Positions 1 to 10,930 of a stretch of DNA of 64,000 nt are shown here, one piece after another. Numbering within the stretch: position 1 is the stretch's first letter; each line of letters opens with the position of its first letter. The translations under genes and the position numbers were made by a program. The notes below the pieces were generated by a model. It did no database searches and was not told the DNA's origin. It saw nothing but the letters and a program-made list of their open reading frames with translations. Where the stretch lies: assembly GCA_948470475.1 (NCBI GenBank), contig OX419347.1, forward strand, positions 14,633,675-14,697,674, in the 5' to 3' direction. This DNA is from Galaxea fascicularis. Taxonomy: Eukaryota; Cnidaria; Anthozoa; Scleractinia; Euphylliidae.

Positions 1-2022
1 AAACGTCCAGTTGACGTTAAGCGGGTAAGTAGTAAAAACGTTGACGGCCCCTTACCACATCATCGCGAAATATGTTTAGTCATACACACTGTACTGAACC
101 TATAAAACCTATAAAATACCTTCTGGATTGATTTCATCCTCTTATTAACCAAATTATAAATTTAGAACGAACTAGTTCAGATCGATATCGGAGTAAAAAT
201 GCCTCGCGATGTCGTCTTGTTTAGATCGAATCGCTCCTTTCGAAAACCGCCTCGCGTGACGCACAAAATTTCGTATTCTTTTTAGGCCGTGTCTGTGACA
301 CATCTGGCTGATCAACGGCTTCAGCAGACCCTCCACCAGTTCCGATGACACTCCACAGTGCACGTATGAACCACATCGTAAAATTAGAAGTTACTTACAT
401 ACTATTTCCTCTAAATTATTCATAAATTACCGGTTGTTAACCGCAAACTATAGGATGTGTCACGACTTCAACAGAGAAGCTTGCGTGACACGATGTGTAT
501 TCCCCCTTCTACAACTGTAGACTTCTTCACTGATCTTAGGAGGCTTACTAGGAGGCTTCCAACAAAGGTTTCGTTTTTGGTGAAGAGAGACATTACGTTA
601 CCATCTATTCCACAGTCGATTAGGTTGGGTTGAATACTTACAAGCTGACTTACTTAATACGTTTACGTTTTATGACATGTATACTGCACTATCGTGTAAC
701 CAACACAGACAAAACGAAGAAATCTGGTGGAGCTCAAGCGAAGCTGAACTCGCCGACAACGGTCAAATAATGCCCTATGCTTACTTCTTTGAAACAAACA
801 AATTTTCATTTCACCAATCGATATTTTTCGGTTTTCAATACAAACGCTTGCGAATCATAATTTTCTTTCAGTTATGTTTACCTTTTTCTGCGTCCATCCG
901 CCGATTTCTTTCGATTCTGATCCCTTTCTTCCATAGTTGCATGGTTTCATCTTACCTTTGCTTGTTAAATAAACTTAATAATTGCCATCTAAAATGGCCA
1001 TTCAAGGCAGCATTCGTTCGATGAAGAAAAACAAATGTCGGAAGCGGAACTACCTCCGGTCGAGTTTTACAGAGAATCATTACCAGTCTCCTCTCGTGCA
1101 AAATGGCAGGAGAAATGAATGCCCAGGACACCTGTAGGGTTAATGCTTGACGTTTTCCCAGAAGAATTTGATATGTAGTTTAGGCGATTTCCGTTTTACT
1201 TTCATAGCAAGGAATTTTGAGCTCATTGAGGTTTCCTCAAGTTTTTCGAAGCTGTTTACTTTTATCTTTATATTAATCCCACTCTCAAAAGCATCGCGAT
1301 TGGCGTGAACATCAGCTAGTTGTTTCGCAAATGAAGCAAGAGTGGTTTGAGGAGATTTGAAATTTCTTCGTTTCGGTGAAGTGAGTTGGCTCAAGACAAG
1401 CGAGCAAGAAAGTAAACAATGTTTCGGATTGATAACCATGTGATAGGGTACGTTCTCAGTGATATGCATCCAAGCACGTATATTAAGCACCATCAGTAGC
1501 ATCGTGGTTCTTCAAGTCCTTGCCCCTGATTGCCGTTTTTAGCCTCTCTTGACTCGCCCTGAGATTCTGTTGAAACATTTGTGATTCGGTTTTACCCCTT
1601 CTGAAGTTGGCTGAAAATAAGTTAAAGATTAAAAACGACTACACTGGGGACGGGTATGAATGCTTGAGCTCAAACGCGTTGCTAAACAGTTGAGCCATCA
1701 CTATGGATTTACTAGAATTCACAGGAAAAATGACATTCCACGTTAACACGCTCATTACAGAAGAACGTTACAGATGTTTTGTGGAAAAAAAAACCTTAAT
1801 TAAAGACTCAAAGCAAATCAGACTTCCATTTTATAATGAAGAGACGACTGTATTCTTTTTTAAAGCTCTATCATTTTTACTTTAAAAAAAAATTTACTGT
1901 TGCTGCGCAGTTTCGGTGCAAATACATGGTAGCCAAAACTTCCAAACAAATGTGAAACATACATGGGTATAATTGGTACCAGTGGAAAGAGGTTTCGCTT
2001 GGTAACTCTTCGTCACTCCATT
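1..2022. other. 3' flank of KH-domain gene B
   Basis: No convincing protein-coding exon was recognised here. The short open frames have low-complexity or unremarkable translations. Positions 457-1110 resemble 7940-8610, the DNA upstream of gene B (separate entry). A 51-codon minus-strand frame starts with an ATG near 375 (MWFIRALWSVIGTGGG...). It could be a first exon of a further copy beyond the left edge, but nothing supports that beyond its position, so it is not called as a gene. Confidence 0.5.
457..1110. repeat. Diverged duplicate of the gene B 5' flank
   Basis: This stretch aligns by eye, in the same orientation, with 7940-8610. Shared blocks occur in the same order: AAACGCTTGCGAAT at about 842 and 8332, GTTATGTTTACCT shortly after, TTTCATCTTACCTTT, and GCGGAACTAC/ACGGAACTAC near 1045 and 8540. 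The copies differ by many substitutions and small indels. The simplest reading is that the tandem duplication of the KH-domain genes carried flanking DNA with it. On that reading this copy marks the 5' side of a further paralogue to the left. Confidence 0.65.
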
Positions 2023-5000
2023 CTACGTACCCATAGAATTGGTACGTAGATTGTTTTCACAGCAGTCAGAAATGAAAACGTGAACTTCTCGAACAAACTG
2101 GAGAAACTCTGGCAGTTTGTCCACGATCACTTCTGGTTCCCAGTCCCCGTCAGACAGTAATCGGTCCCATTCTTCCCTGCCGAGGTGGATGTCAGTCTGA
2201 AAAGGATACAACAGAAAACAGATCGAAGGACAAATCAAGTCACTAACCGTTTTGCCAATTAACTTATTACCAAGTGGTTTTGAAATCGAGTCATACATCA
2301 GTTAAAAAAAACAAAAATAGACATGAACAATGCCATTCCTCAATCGGCAATAACCCGATTCCCAACCCTACCCTACCCTGGCCTTCCATCAACCTCGTTC
2401 CCAGGGCTTTTTATTTCTCACCGTTCTCTTACCGTTTTTCTGGTTTCCTCCTCATTGTAATCACGTGACCAGCTTATTTCTTTGGACACGATCATGGAAA
2501 ATCCTGGTCGGGGTGTATGCAGAGTTCGATATGAACACCTCCTATGACTGAATAAATATCCTTTCGGCAGTTCCTCAGTAGGAAGGATTAATCCCTCAGC
2601 ATCGGTAAATCTTAATTTAGAAAGATACCGAGAAAAGAGATCGGTTTCTTCTTTTTCGTGGACACCGTTAGCCTTAGCTACAACATCATCTGCAAGTTAT
2701 GACAGGATATCAGATCTTGACATCAAATTATGAGTAAAGTTATTTAGACCTTATACTTGTCACGCGAGGTAAGAGTGATGCAACAGTGGCGTGCAATCTC
2801 TGATGTTGAATCAGTGCTATGACTGCACATAATGCGGCATTAATGGGGCATTAATACAACATAGGTGGGGAAAAAAGGGCGACAAATCTGTGAAACAGTT
2901 CAGACATGATGAGAAAATTATGAGATAGTTATGGTACTTAATCAGGCATTTCAACTGCTGAATTTCTGAGCTAATATTTATGTGCTTTGTCATCTGCAGC
3001 ACTGATACCTCAACCGTTGAAGGAATGTAATAGACATTGAACCGACAAGAACCAGTGGGGAAAAAAATCGTCTTTTATTTTTCTTTTTAATTTTGTTAAG
3101 AATCAATTTTAAGAGGACAAAGTGTAAGGTTATATTTCAAAAGTTGTACCCCAGCCAGCAAAGGAAAATTGCAATACCCAAGTGGTTAACCAACTGATTT
3201 TATAAAAATGAAATGTAACATAAATATGGCCCTAAGGTTAAATACACTCACGTGCTAGTTACCTGTAAGAGCCCGGATGTGGATCCTACAGTCAATTTCA
3301 CAACCTGGAAATAGAATGTCAGCCTGAAGAAATTTCTTGGGATATAACACAAGCCACCCACGACACCTCTTTCTGGTTGCTTCATCCTCGAAACGCAACT
3401 CCTCTACTACATTTGTTACGTCGCTAAAAGGTATTGGTATTTCCTCCACGTTCTTTTCAATTCCTTTTCGTGACACCCACACCTAGTTGCGAGGATGAAT
3501 AAAGCATACAGATGAGTACAGTGGCTGGGACCCGTTTCTCGAAAGTCCCGGTAACGTAACGGGCCCGCAAACCATATTTTGAACTCAAAATCTCAATAAA
3601 AATAGGGTGTGTTCTGACCTCTAATGAAGTCCATTTTGTTTCTTTAGCTGATAACTTTACTATATAATTTTCAAACTTTTTGAAACTCCCATCTGGAATA
3701 AAAAACCAAACTGCTTAACGGGCCCGGTAATTACCGGGAGCTTCGAGAAACGGCCCCCTGGTTCAGTGGAGACAAGCATGAAATATCGACCGAACTAAGA
3801 GTTCAAGTCTTCAATTAACTTCTTTAATTTCTCGCAACACCTGGAATAGTAAATAAGGCTTTCTGTTTCTGGTCTGATAAGACCTTTTACGCCTAGTAAG
3901 TCTTAGAATTTAATCGATCGTTGGTGATAATTTAAAATCAAAGCATGATCACCTTGCATCGTAGTGCTTGACTCCTTGGCGTTAAAAAGCTTAAATCGTA
4001 TCTCGCTGTGAAGTCTTCATCTACTTGGTTACCGACAATTTCTCTTATCTTCTCGTAGTCCAGGTCTACGCCTGCTTTGAATGCAACGTCCCATTCACTT
4101 CTTTTCTTTGGGCTTGCTTGAAGCTTTTCAGCTACTTCAGGGATGTTCCAGATTTGTTCTACGTCAGCTGTGGAAACATTGAAACAATTCATGACTTGGG
4201 TATAGTTACATACATATTCAAAGAGAATATTTGCCTGGCAACTGGAATCTTTACAGCAGCTGAACTGGCCATGTGTTTTCACGTGTTTGAAACAAGCCTC
4301 GTAGCAGTTTGCGCGTCTGGTATCGTCAGCACTGTTGATTTCCCGCGCTTTTCAGCAGCCTTGTGTATTACCGCGGATTTTGCGCACTTGGGAACAATCA
4401 TGTTAAGCCTGGTTCACACTGGCATCGTAATCTTAGTCGTAAGGAGCATTAAAACCCAGTGCGAATCAAAAATTGTCATCGTAAGCACCAACGTAAGCAA
4501 CGTCCTAAGCAATGCTATCGTAATCGTAAGGATCAGAGAGTTTCCTTTTTTACGATTTCGGTTACGATTAAGGCGCCTACGTCGTATTGATTCACACTTC
4601 CTCGTAACTCTCTTATGATTTCAATTACGCCACTTAGGTCGCCCGTGTGAACTAGGTTTTACTAGAATAACAATGAAGAAAATGTACTAACATTCTTTCT
4701 GAAATGAATAAAAAAAAGACAACTTTGATACTTGGTACGAATTAAACAACCCTACCTTCATCAGGGTCGCGGATGACGAGTGTTCCAAAATGACACCAGA
4801 AGTCTGCCTTGTGGTAGCTTCCAGCATTGATTTCGTCTTTTATTGCTTGCAAAGACGTCAGAGCCTCTTTCTGTACACTATCGTCGTAACCGCAAGGCTT
4901 GCACGCTCCCTGCAGATCGAATTAGCGTTGGTACAACTAGACGGACTCTCAACCAGACTACTTTAAAATATGACTTTATTCAGGTGTCCAAGTGATAAAG

Positions 5001-7408
5001 CGAGCAACGCTACCTTTGAAATCAGCACTGACGAGGGAATTTTAATTTTAGGCGAGGATCGACAGTTTGTGTTCAAACGTGACCTCAGAATCAGATTGTA
5101 CATTGTTGAGCTTGTGAATAAACAACTTTAAATCTCGGTACAAGTACGAGATTGGCCACGAGTACGACTTTCAAATTTCAAACCACTTACGCACCTCCCA
5201 CAGAAACCTTACTCTTCCTTGATGCTAGCTATATATACCTGCCAACTCTCACGCCTTAGGCGTGAGTCTCATCACGCCTGCGGGTTGAAAACTCCGATCT
5301 CACGCCAACTCACACCTTCGAGACCAATTCAAGTTCTCATGCCTGGTTGAAAACATGATGGTCTGTTATTACAGCCCAACTGACACACTTTCCAAAAATA
5401 TGTAAACTCAAACCAATGCAAGAAACGAGAACTTTGGGACGAGGTCGTGTTTAGCGACACATTCTGAATTATTGGGATCGTGTTCTGAAATCTTCGGAAG
5501 TCTTTGGACGCCTTCGGATATGGTCGCGCCGTCTTCGAAAATCCCGATACTCCCAGAGGGATAAAAATCTCACGCGCTTGAGTCAGGAAAAACTGGCAGG
5601 TATAGCTCATCAGCAGATAAAGAAATGGTACAAACAAGATTGAAGTTACCAGCTTTTCTCCAAAGCTTCAAAAGTCGTACCAATACTCTTGAGACTGTTC
5701 GACTCACAAACAATTGCTATCTTTCAAGGAAAAGAAGTCTGACGGCGTCTTCATTTCGTCCATACTAGGGGACGGCTAAACATGAGACCTAAACGAAACC
5801 ACCACTCGCCTGTCTAAATTCGAATAAGAAACTTTAGAACTTTAAAGGAGCGAGATGTCTGCTCTGATATGGGTTAAGGCAAACATAGGCTCATGGAAAC
5901 GGAAGGGTTTTTTCATTAATTCTTCAATTTTCTTTATCAAGCATTACAAAGAGATCGTAATGAGACAGTTATTAAAGAATTGTTAAAATAACGTACCAAC
6001 GTGTAACGAAGAAAGTGAAACGCGCACGGATCATGCGAAACGATAAAAAAGTAATAACTTCTGAGTAGATTATCGAAAGATAAAAGTTCGAACCTGAGGC
6101 TCCGAGTCGTATCCATCAGCCAGTTTCAAACGAAATTGCGATCGTGCACCGGGCAATATCATCCTGTCCTTGCCTTCCAACGGTACAAGCTGGAGCTCAC
6201 AGCCCTCAGGCAGGTTGCTCTCATCGATATAAACGCGGATCTTATTGGACTTGACTCTAGTAGAGGCCTAAGGGATGCAAGGAGGAAATAATTGTAAAAC
6301 AAGTGAATTTCAAAATGATAATAATTTGTGTTTGTTAGGCATATTGTAGGCTTCGACTAAAAGGGGCCGAAAAGTGGATGACCTGGTACAGTGTCTCTAT
6401 CGATATCAACTGATCATTCTAAACCCGCCAGATTTGTGGTGATACATAGTATCCAAACGGTGAAGCACGATTCAGTGCTTACAAGATAATGGACCACGTG
6501 GACTTTGTCTGGATGAAACTGTATTTACCATTACCAGATAACGAATCCTAGATTGCTTTTCTTTCATGCCAATGTGTAACTATTGGAATTTGCGCCGTCA
6601 TTGTATATTAGCATTTGGCAAAGCAACAACGAATTCATATTTGACACTACTTAGCATGATCCCTTCGATAGATCCAATCCAAAGTGAACCCGCCTTATCA
6701 ACTCAGCTATGAAATCAAAATGACATTTGTAGAGCCAGGAGACATCTGGATCGTTCATCTGTTGTTTCATCAGCCAATCATTTGTACTGGGTGCCTCCTA
6801 TAACACTACTGGGAAATTGTCGATCGAAAAATTTAGTTAACTCTTACCACTTTGCTTCTTAACAGATATTCGGCGTGTTGTACTCTTTTCTTGCCACCTC
6901 TAACTACTAGCTTACGGCCTGCATCTCCCGTCACATCCGCCCCAGTTAGAGTGCTAACGCTTCGAAGGTTGTCCCCTCCGGGACCACTGACCACGTTCTT
7001 AAATTGTCTTGGAATCTTCACTTCTTGACCGGGGGAGGTGTATTTTTTATTTCCTGGTGAGTGAGCTTCGGCCTAGGAATTGAATAAAAAAATAAATCTG
7101 TCTCTTTACAAGAAGAAGAAGAAAAAGAAAGAAGGAGGGGGAGGAGGAGAGGGGAAACTCTTACACATACCAACTTGGCCTCTATGAGTTCTTTGGCGCA
7201 TGTCCGCTCCTCTTTATTACCGCGGACCATAAATCCCACAGGCTCGTTTTGAGATCTGGTTTGTGAAATTCGGGCTCCTGATTGTTCTTGTATCTGTTTT
7301 ATTGTACTCCCTTTCCTGCCGATTAGATAACCAACCAAGTAATCGGGAACAGCTACGAACTCGCAGTCATCTTTTGCCCTTTTATTCCTGGTGTCTTCGT
7401 TAGTAGTT
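2023..7408 (-). CDS. KH-domain protein B (tandem paralogue of A)
   Basis: Eight minus-strand exons: 7408-7171, 7072-6848, 6267-6094, 4909-4756, 4167-3953, 3482-3263, 2689-2433, 2196-2023. All junctions are GT-AG and frames join throughout, giving about 552 residues. Exon 1 encodes a KH domain (VGYLIGRKGSTI, GXXG loop GRKG). Exon 2 encodes a second KH domain (VVSGPGGDNL, loop GPGG). Later exons match gene A one for one: a short beta-rich segment (RVYIDESNLPEGCELQL), an ADFWCHFG motif, a long acidic/helical stretch, ADILFP...DCRIHIR, and a C-terminal WDRLLSDGDWEPE segment. KH domains bind single-stranded RNA or DNA; the C-terminal two-thirds are unrecognised. The N-terminus is uncertain: exon 1 starts in phase 2, so either an upstream exon was missed, or translation begins at the in-frame ATG at 7473 without splicing. 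Confidence 0.78.
3529..3760. mobile_element. MITE, family 1, copy 1 (GGCCCGTTTCTCG ends)
   Basis: About 230 bp with terminal inverted repeats. The left end reads CCCGTTTCTCGAAAGTCCCG; the right end is the complement of GGCCGTTTCTCGAAGCTCCC. A second, closely similar copy is at 24665-24902. The element is too small to encode a transposase. It lies between exons 5 and 6 of gene B, close upstream of the exon 6 acceptor. I saw no clear target-site duplication. Confidence 0.75.
4405..4659. mobile_element. Inverted-repeat element (AAGCCTGGTTCACAC ends)
   Basis: The left end AAGCCTGGTTCACACTGGC is mirrored at the right end by GCCCGTGTGAACTAGGTTT, an imperfect terminal inverted repeat of about 19 bp. 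The interior has many CGTAAGCA/TCGTAATC-like motifs in both orientations. This is a non-autonomous element in the intron between exons 4 and 5 of gene B. No coding capacity is apparent. Confidence 0.6.
5233..5605. mobile_element. Inverted-repeat element (TATACCTGCCAACTC ends)
   Basis: The left end TATACCTGCCAACTC is mirrored by a right end reading AACTGGCAGGTATAG. The interior is rich in CTCACGC/GGCGTGAG motifs, including a local palindrome at about 5250-5268. No transposase frame is present. It lies in the intron between exons 3 and 4 of gene B. Confidence 0.55.
7106..7155 (-). repeat. Purine-rich tract beside a splice donor
   Basis: About 50 nt of almost pure A/G on the plus strand (AAGAAG and GGAGGA runs). 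On the transcribed minus strand it is a long pyrimidine tract. It lies between the exon 1 donor (7171) and the exon 2 acceptor (7072) of gene B, an intron of only 98 nt, and may act as an extended polypyrimidine tract. Confidence 0.6.
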
Positions 7409-7939
7409 CTGCAAATCGTGCAAATTAAACATGAAACATTATCTGAAAAGAACCTCACTGTCAAGTCACTCATCTCAATAATTCTATGCAATATCCTAAA
7501 CTGTGCAATTTTCTTTATCCATTTAACCCTAATTTTCATTTGTTTCCCCTACAAATTTGCTATCGCTGTAGTGGGGAGAAACTGGCTCTGTCCTTAATTC
7601 TCGTGTCCACTCTGTTTTTGAAGCTGATCCCTCTTAGTGTTTAAAGGAGTAAATATTTCTTTTGGACCGGCGTCGCGTCGCCTTTCCTCGAGTGGCGATC
7701 TGGCGCGGATCCAGGATTTTGAAATGGGGGGTGAATTTTTGTAATAATGTAATAGAACCAAAACCTGGTTGAGGTGTTTGAGGTCTGTGCATAGGCCTGA
7801 TTGACAAATTGGGGGGGCAGTATTCGTAATCTGCTCAATTCAAGCACAATTATTATGAATTGTAACAATTGCATCCGTTCAATCTCTGTGCTTAAATAAA
7901 AAATCATTAAAAAAAAGTAGCTGTTATCTAATTCGATGC

Positions 7940-8610
7940 GTCACGATTTTTATATCAGATGCGTGCGTGACACGAGTGTTTTCTCTGTTTATGCAAATTT
8001 CCGGCTGATCGCACACACTGAAGCTACAATGCAAAAATGATTATTTCGCAAAACTGTAACTAAGCGTTTTCGCTGTTCTGCGGAGATTTCAAATGATGTA
8101 TTCAGCGATGACAGAATGCAGGATTATTTCAGCCAAACATAACTCCTCCACTGAATGCATATAATTTTTTCTGATTTTCATTCATCGGCTTCCACCAAAC
8201 AAAGAGAAAACGCCGAAGAAACTTGATGAGTTGAGGTGAGGCTGAACTCACCGACAAACATGACATAATGTCTTCTACTGAATTCTTTTGAACAGAAAAT
8301 GTTACTCACTGATATTTTCCGTTTTTACTTTAAACGCTTGCGAATTATAATTGCCTTTCGGTTATGTTTACCTCTGTTTGGGTCCATTCGCTGATTTTTG
8401 TAAGTTCTGATCCCTTCTTTCCATGATGGTAAGTTTTCATCTTACCTTTTTACATCTTTCCATCTTAAATAAACGAACTGTTTGGCATCTTACACGAGAA
8501 GAAACAACATTCATGATTTTTGAAAACCTCGATACCCGAAACGGAACTACTTCCGGTTTTCACAAAAAGTTGTTACCAATCCCCTCTCTGGCTGGAAGAA
8601 TCGAGAAATG
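7940..8610. repeat. 5' flank of gene B, duplicated at 457-1110
   Basis: This block starts about 0.5 kb upstream of gene B exon 1 and aligns with 457-1110 over most of its length (motifs listed in that entry). Being just upstream of B, it is a candidate promoter or 5' UTR region copied with the gene. I see no equivalent upstream of gene A. Confidence 0.6.
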
Positions 8611-8855
8611 CTCAGGCGCACTTATTTTCGTCAAAAGTCTACTTTTTGTTTACTTTCTAGCGTACATAATGGTTAGAATTCTGGAATCATTTTTGTTTAG
8701 TTCAACCGGTAAGCTGTGATGGAGAATGAAAGGCTATCGCTCAAAACGTCAGCCTTTGAATCTCTTTGCGTTGGCCAATTTCTATCAACTCAGTAGATAA
8801 AACAGGTCAAATTTTCGCGTACTCTTCCCCAATGACCCCCTACATTCAGGAAATA

Positions 8856-9008
8856 TAAATTACTTCATGTTTGGTGAACGCGTACGATTTTTATTCACGA
8901 GTTGTGAAGAATACATGAAAACGAACGAGCGAGGAACGAGCGAGTGAGTTTTATTCTTCACAACGAGTGAATAAAAATCGTACAAGCGAACTAACCATGA
9001 AGTAATTT
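8856..9008. repeat. Foldback palindrome
   Basis: Arms of about 57 nt, 8857-8913 and 8952-9008, are near-perfect inverted copies (core TACGATTTTTATTCAC and its complement). They flank a loop of about 38 nt rich in GAACGAGCGAG. Transcripts would form a stable hairpin. It is typical of non-autonomous foldback elements. Confidence 0.7.
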
Positions 9009-9010
9009 GT

Positions 9011-9786
9011 TTATTACATAAGTACTGAGATTTACTCTAAAGAAAAAACTGTCAATTGACTGCAAAAGATCAACGAGCCGCGAACACAATGCCTCAGTGT
9101 ACAAGATGCCTCAAATACTGAATTAGAAACTTTTTCAAATACCTGAAAACGGTTCTTTCTGAACATTACGCGTTTCCTTTTAAAGAAAATTTAAAGTTTG
9201 ACAGCATAACAGTTTTCCGTAAACAAGGGCCTAAACAGACTTTAAACAATAGGTCACAACGGGCGTTCCAGTGCTTTAAGCCTATTTACCTCTTTTGAGA
9301 AGGCTCTCCTCAGTTTCTGAAATTGCCAAGGTTGTCGATTGAAGAAAGGCTGTTGATAGAAATGCTGAATTGACCACCATGAATAACAGCGCCCGCAAAT
9401 AGCTATGCAATGTTGATAAATATGAGAACAAGGTGAGTGGAGTCGAGGTCGACCATTACCGCATTTTGGAGTGTGTGTTTTCGTTTTCTTGTCCTTAGAC
9501 GAATTCCTCCCATGAAGGAATATCTGCAACGCTTGAACAGCTTTAATTAAAGCCACGACTAAAAGGGAACAACGAAACTACGTGTTTTGTTCTATTCATC
9601 GTTGGCTTGGGAAGCCCTCCTGAAAGGCGGGAAAATTTCACTAGTGAAAAATTTCGTCTGCGGCATGTGATTGGTGGGACAATTTTTTTCATCGTCCGAC
9701 CAATCAGATTCATTCTAGTTATTGACGGACCATTTTTATTTGACACCCGGCTCTGATTAGAGTAAATCTCAGTATTTATATAATAA
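9011..9786. mobile_element. Inverted-repeat element with 30-bp ends
   Basis: Positions 9011-9040 and 9757-9786 are inverted copies matching at about 28 of 30 positions (core AGTACTGAGATTTACTCTAA on the left). The 776-bp interior has two minus-strand open frames (9254-9556 and 9543-9800) with no recognisable transposase motif. It abuts the foldback at 8856-9008, so the two may be one composite element. Confidence 0.6.
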
Positions 9787-10930
9787 AAACAAATATCCAT
9801 GATGAAAGTTATCTCTTTTGGATCGGAATTCAGATACCCATACGGAATTCTGGAGGCGTTTCAGGGCTAGCTACTATTTAGACAGGCATGAATTAATTGG
9901 AGCGTTCAACTGCCACACAAAGCCACGACACGGTGTTTTCACACCCCGGTTGTTTAAAATGTCCGGAAATTTCTTTCGAAACGAACATAGAAAATGACTT
10001 TTTGGGTCTTTCCGGAGAAAACATTTCTATAACGGCGGTCGAAACACCAAAATGAAACATACGACAACTCGTCTGATATCGACGAACCAACAAGCAAGAT
10101 ATATTTTACGATAATCACTTGCGACGTTTTATTCCATGATCACATCGTAAACTGAAATTAATAACAATACAAAGAAAAGCTAGAAACTCAACATCTAAGA
10201 AACGCAGCATTCCGATCATTCCTTCACAAATCGCGTGTTTCCAACAGTATAAGGTATATAATAAAGTTACTGCAAAATTCAATGTATAACTTAGGCAAAA
10301 GACGTCTTATAACAAATCAAGCTAAAATACTAGGAAATACAGATAAATCGGCATGGAAAAATCACTGTCTTAAATTAACAACCAACATGATCTATGCCAT
10401 GAGGTACGAAAGATATGTTTAAGAATCTTCTATGCATCAATCCGTAAAAGAGAAAACTGGCATGGCTTTCTAGCAGATGGAAGGAAGCCAAAAAATTACA
10501 TAACAGTCCTGCTCTGCCGTAGGTTGTCCAAGAACCTCGATGTTCGTACAATAACAACTAATCCGAACAAGGTGATCTCAAATCTACGTCAATTTTAACC
10601 AACTAACTAAACTTGCGATAAGGCGTTGCTATAACATGAGTATAGATTGCGTGCTTAGGAAAACAAAACGTCGTTAACCGACTACAGAAACAAAGTTCCA
10701 TTATTAATTATGTTCGGGAATTTCATGCAACGCAGTAACAATTTCCGTTAAAAATGCCGAATTATACCTAACCAGTGCAGTTCTGTTTTCCCGGTTGGGT
10801 GTCGTATTCCGTTTTATACGTTGATATCTTAAAGTGAACTGGGCACATTTCGTAACAGCTCACCACAAATGAAAACTATTTGTAATATTCGTTAAGTACA
10901 TTCGTGCATTCTCCCTCTTTCAGGTGACAT

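Larger units (their letters stand above)
7409..10930. other. Spacer between KH genes A and B
   Basis: About 3.5 kb holding no exon I can support. It contains a degraded repeat around 7690-7760, the duplicated flank 7940-8610, a foldback element (8856-9008) and a larger inverted-repeat element (9011-9786). A TTTATT at 10128-10133 reads AATAAA on the minus strand and could be the gene A poly(A) signal, about 0.8 kb past its stop. The promoter of gene B should lie here but no TATA-like or initiator sequence stands out. Confidence 0.5.

Noticed and set aside
677..1024. 115-codon plus-strand frame
   Set aside because: Lies within the duplicated flank 457-1110. The matching stretch near 8240-8560 does not keep the same frame, and the translation is Phe/Leu-rich without motifs.
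4025..4618. 197-codon plus-strand frame opposite gene B exon 5
   Set aside because: Overlaps the conserved minus-strand exon 3953-4167 and then runs through an inverted-repeat element. It has a Val/Ile/Arg-rich tail typical of repeat DNA.
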